Source: an uncultured Lachnospiraceae bacterium (lineage in GTDB: Bacteria > Bacillota > Clostridia > Lachnospirales > Lachnospiraceae). Taken from it: DNA of 6,735 bases. The translations under genes were made by a program, and so were the position numbers. The stretch is taken from the NCBI GenBank assembly GCA_947631755.1, contig CANRMO010000135.1:1-6735 (forward strand). Direction: 5' to 3'. Positions 4,137-6,735 of the stretch are shown in pieces (within the stretch, counting starts at the first letter, position 1; each line of letters opens with the position of its first letter). The notes below the pieces were generated by a model. The model was not told the DNA's origin and ran no database searches. It saw only the letters and a list, made by a program, of their open reading frames with translations.

Positions 4137-6735
4137 ATGGAAAAGAAACGTATGATCCGCATTCGCGGCGCAAGGGAAAATAATCTGCAGAATCTGAATC
4201 TGGATATTCCGCGAGATGAGTTTGTCGTGCTGACCGGACTCAGCGGCTCGGGGAAATCCTCGCTCGCTTTTGACACAATCTATGCGGAGGGGCAGCGGAG
4301 GTATATGGAGTCGCTGTCATCCTATGCCAGACAGTTTCTCGGGCAGATGGAAAAACCGGATGTGGAGAGCATTGAGGGACTGCCGCCGGCCATTTCCATC
4401 GACCAGAAATCAACGAACCGGAATCCCCGCTCTACCGTGGGGACCGTGACAGAGATCTACGATTATTACCGTCTGCTGTATGCCCGGGTGGGGATTCCCC
4501 ACTGCCCAAAATGCGGAAGAGAGATAAAACGGCAGAGTGTAGACCAGATGGTGGATGAGGTCATGAAACTGCCGGAGCGCACGAAGATCCAGCTGCTTGC
4601 CCCGATTGTGCGCGGGCGCAAAGGGGAGCATGTGAAGGTGTTGGAGAAAGCAAAAAAGAGCGGTTATGTCCGTGTGATCGTGGACGGGAACCAGTATGAG
4701 CTGAGTGAGGAGATCAAGCTTGAAAAAAATAAAAAACACAATATTGAAATTGTAGTGGATCGGTTGATGATCAAAGACGGGATCCAGAGACGCATGACTG
4801 ATTCCATTGAAAATGTGCTGAAACTGGCGGACGGCCTTATGGTTGTAGATATCATCGATGGCGAGAGGATCAATTTCAGCCAGAGTTTTTCCTGCCCCGA
4901 CTGCGGGGTCAGTATCGATGAGATCGAGCCCAGGAGTTTTTCTTTTAATAATCCCTTTGGAGCCTGTCCGGAATGCCACGGTATCGGCTATCGGATGGAG
5001 TTCGATGAGGAACTGATTATCCCGGATCCCAGTCTCAGTATTGATGAGGGGGCGATCGCGGCTCCCGGCTGGCAGTCTGTTGTGAAAGAGGGGAGCTACA
5101 GCCGCTGTATCCTGGAGGCCATGGCGGAATATTACGGGTTTGCCCTGGACACGCCGTTTTGCGAATATCCCCAGGACGTACACGATCTGATCTGGCTCGG
5201 GACCGGAGGGACGCGGGTGGAGGTGCACTATACGGGACAGCACGGCCGGGGTGTGTACAATGTTGCTTTCGAGGGACTTCTCCACAATCTTGAAAAGAGA
5301 TACCGGGAGACGGCATCGGATGCCTCGAAGGCAGAATATGAGACATTTATGCGCATAACGCCCTGTCATGAGTGCGGCGGGAGACGTCTGAAAAAGGAGT
5401 CCCTGGCAGTGACAGTGGGGGACAAAAATATATCCGAGATCTGTGATTTTTCCATTACAGACCTGAAACAGTTTATGGATGGGCTGGAACTGTCGGAGCG
5501 GCAGCGTCAGATCGGGCGGCTCGTGTTAAAGGAGATTAATTCCCGCCTGGGATTTCTGATCGATGTGGGATTGGATTATCTGAGCCTTGCCAGGGCAACG
5601 GCCTCTTTATCCGGCGGCGAGGCACAGCGCATCCGCCTGGCGACGCAGATCGGTTCCGGGCTGGTGGGAGTCGCCTATATTCTGGATGAGCCGAGTATCG
5701 GCCTGCACCAGAGGGACAACGACAAGCTGATCAATACGCTGAAAAAACTGAGGGATCTCGGAAATACGCTTATTGTAGTGGAGCACGACGAAGATACCAT
5801 GCTGGCGGCGGACTATGTTGTGGACATCGGCCCGGGGGCCGGAAAAAATGGCGGCAGGGTAGTGGCAGAGGGGACAGCGGAAGAGATCATGAGAGTCGGG
5901 GACTCCTTAACGGGAGCCTACCTCAGCGGGAAACTGCGGATTCCGGTGCCCTCGGAACGGCGCAGGCCCACAGGTTATCTGACGATCAAAGGGGCGAGGG
6001 AAAATAATCTGAAAAGGATCAATGTAAAGATTCCTCTTGGTGTGCTGACCTGTGTGACGGGCGTGTCCGGTTCCGGGAAAAGCTCACTGGTCAATGAGAT
6101 TTTGTCCAAGAGCCTTACGAGAACCCTTAACCGGGCCCGTTGCATCCCGGGGAAACACACCTCAATTGAGGGAGTGGAGCAGTTGGACAAGGTGATCAAT
6201 ATCGACCAGTCCCCGATCGGGCGGACTCCCCGCTCCAATCCGGCGACATATACAGGATTGTTTGACCTGATCCGGGGACTGTTTGCCGCGACGCCGGATG
6301 CCAAGGCAAAGGGTTACAACAAGGGACGTTTCAGCTTCAATATTAAAGGCGGGCGCTGTGAGGCGTGTACCGGTGACGGCATCTTAAAGATAGAGATGAA
6401 TTTTCTGCCGGACATTTACGTCCCCTGCGAGGTCTGCGGGGGAAAGCGCTACAACCGGGAAACCCTGGAGGTGCGCTATAAGGGAAAGAATATTTTTGAG
6501 GTGCTGGATATGACGGTGGAGGAGGCACTGGGATTTTTCCAGCACATTCCGACGGTCCACCGCAAGATCCAGACACTGTATGATGTGGGGCTCTCCTATA
6601 TCAAACTGGGACAGCCATCCACGACGCTGTCCGGCGGCGAGGCACAGCGCATCAAGCTGGCTGCGGAGCTGAGTAAGAGGAGCACAGGGAGGACAATCTA
6701 TATTTTAGATGAACCCACTACAGGGCTTCATTTTG
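4137..6735 (+). CDS. uvrA: UvrABC system protein A (UvrA), 3' end outside window
   Basis: UvrA is the dimeric ABC-type ATPase that first recognises bulky DNA damage and loads UvrB. The frame is uninterrupted for 866 codons and runs off the right edge; the family is about 940 residues, so some 75 are missing. First ABC module: Walker A GLSGSGKS (34-41), signature LSGGEAQR (491-498) and Walker B ILDEPSIGLHQRD (Asp517, Glu518). Second module: Walker A GVSGSGKS (642-649), signature LSGGEAQR (831-838) and Walker B ILDEPTTGLH (Asp858, Glu859). Zinc ligands: CPKC 123-126 with CHEC 410-413; CPDC 253-256 with CPEC 277-280; CEAC 741-744 with CEVC 764-767. These agree with the three zinc modules known in Bacillus-type UvrA. 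The start ATG follows GGAGGG (4127-4132) by four bases, and the product opens 'IRIRGARENNLQNL' as expected. No terminator or promoter is evident in the 42-base gap after uvrB, so translation from a shared uvrBA transcript is likely. Confidence 0.98.
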   Translation, partial: MEKKRMIRIRGARENNLQNLNLDIPRDEFVVLTGLSGSGKSSLAFDTIYAEGQRRYMESLSSYARQFLGQMEKPDVESIEGLPPAISIDQKSTNRNPRSTVGTVTEIYDYYRLLYARVGIPHCPKCGREIKRQSVDQMVDEVMKLPERTKIQLLAPIVRGRKGEHVKVLEKAKKSGYVRVIVDGNQYELSEEIKLEKNKKHNIEIVVDRLMIKDGIQRRMTDSIENVLKLADGLMVVDIIDGERINFSQSFSCPDCGVSIDEIEPRSFSFNNPFGACPECHGIGYRMEFDEELIIPDPSLSIDEGAIAAPGWQSVVKEGSYSRCILEAMAEYYGFALDTPFCEYPQDVHDLIWLGTGGTRVEVHYTGQHGRGVYNVAFEGLLHNLEKRYRETASDASKAEYETFMRITPCHECGGRRLKKESLAVTVGDKNISEICDFSITDLKQFMDGLELSERQRQIGRLVLKEINSRLGFLIDVGLDYLSLARATASLSGGEAQRIRLATQIGSGLVGVAYILDEPSIGLHQRDNDKLINTLKKLRDLGNTLIVVEHDEDTMLAADYVVDIGPGAGKNGGRVVAEGTAEEIMRVGDSLTGAYLSGKLRIPVPSERRRPTGYLTIKGARENNLKRINVKIPLGVLTCVTGVSGSGKSSLVNEILSKSLTRTLNRARCIPGKHTSIEGVEQLDKVINIDQSPIGRTPRSNPATYTGLFDLIRGLFAATPDAKAKGYNKGRFSFNIKGGRCEACTGDGILKIEMNFLPDIYVPCEVCGGKRYNRETLEVRYKGKNIFEVLDMTVEEALGFFQHIPTVHRKIQTLYDVGLSYIKLGQPSTTLSGGEAQRIKLAAELSKRSTGRTIYILDEPTTGLHF
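5610..5633 (+). repeat. uvrA signature-motif repeat, copy 1
   Basis: These 24 bases, encoding SGGEAQRI of the first ABC module, are identical to 6630-6653. The UvrA halves descend from an ancient duplication, but identity at every third position over eight codons exceeds what protein constraint requires. Confidence 0.9.
6630..6653 (+). repeat. uvrA signature-motif repeat, copy 2
   Basis: This is the second identical 24-base copy, encoding SGGEAQRI of the second ABC module. The flanking codons diverge at once (CGC on copy 1 versus AAG here on the 3' side; TTA versus CTG on the 5' side). This marks the limits of the identical tract, which lies 1020 bases downstream of copy 1. Confidence 0.9.

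Noticed and set aside
4410..5369. Long minus-strand open frame (319 codons) opposite uvrA
   Set aside because: It lies wholly within a clear uvrA reading frame, has no recognisable motif, and long antisense frames are common opposite G+C-rich genes.

Overview
The window looks like chromosomal DNA from a Clostridia-type Firmicute, most likely Lachnospiraceae. This rests on strong AGGAG/GGAGG ribosome binding sites, a Bacillus-type LexA (DinR) operator motif ahead of uvrB, the uvrB-uvrA gene order, and the style of the recombinase and flavodoxin fragments. The assignment is inferred from sequence character, not from a database search.

Left part (1-1902): a graveyard of mobile-element and other gene pieces, more A+T-rich than the rest. 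In order it holds the last 24 codons of an unidentified protein (3-77); a gene-free stretch; a short internal piece of a flavodoxin (207-299); the catalytic C-terminal half of a tyrosine recombinase with no N-terminus (307-846); and, 16 bases later, a second tyrosine recombinase (863-1902). The second one keeps all its catalytic residues, but its N-terminal part is broken by a frameshift near 931 and it appears to have lost part of its core-binding domain near 1084. The simplest reading is the decayed integration module of an old integrated element, with an unrelated flavodoxin fragment joined to it by deletion.

Middle (1903-2111): a compact control region. A strong 17-bp hairpin with a T-tract (1920-1963) ends recombinase transcription. 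A LexA-type palindrome, GAAC-N4-GTTC (1930-1941), lies inside that hairpin. An extended -10 promoter (1972-1980) follows, then a leader of about 125 bases and the uvrB ribosome binding site.

Right part (2112-6735): the nucleotide excision repair genes uvrB (complete, 660 aa) and uvrA (866 codons, cut by the window edge), 42 bases apart and on the same strand, presumably one operon. UvrA and UvrB scan DNA for bulky damage, then UvrB is loaded onto the lesion and recruits UvrC for dual incision. The LexA-type box suggests the operon is induced by DNA damage.

I found no tRNA, rRNA, CRISPR array or intact insertion sequence. I see no convincing novel multigene system. The most interesting points are the operator nested in the terminator and the mosaic of gene remnants upstream.
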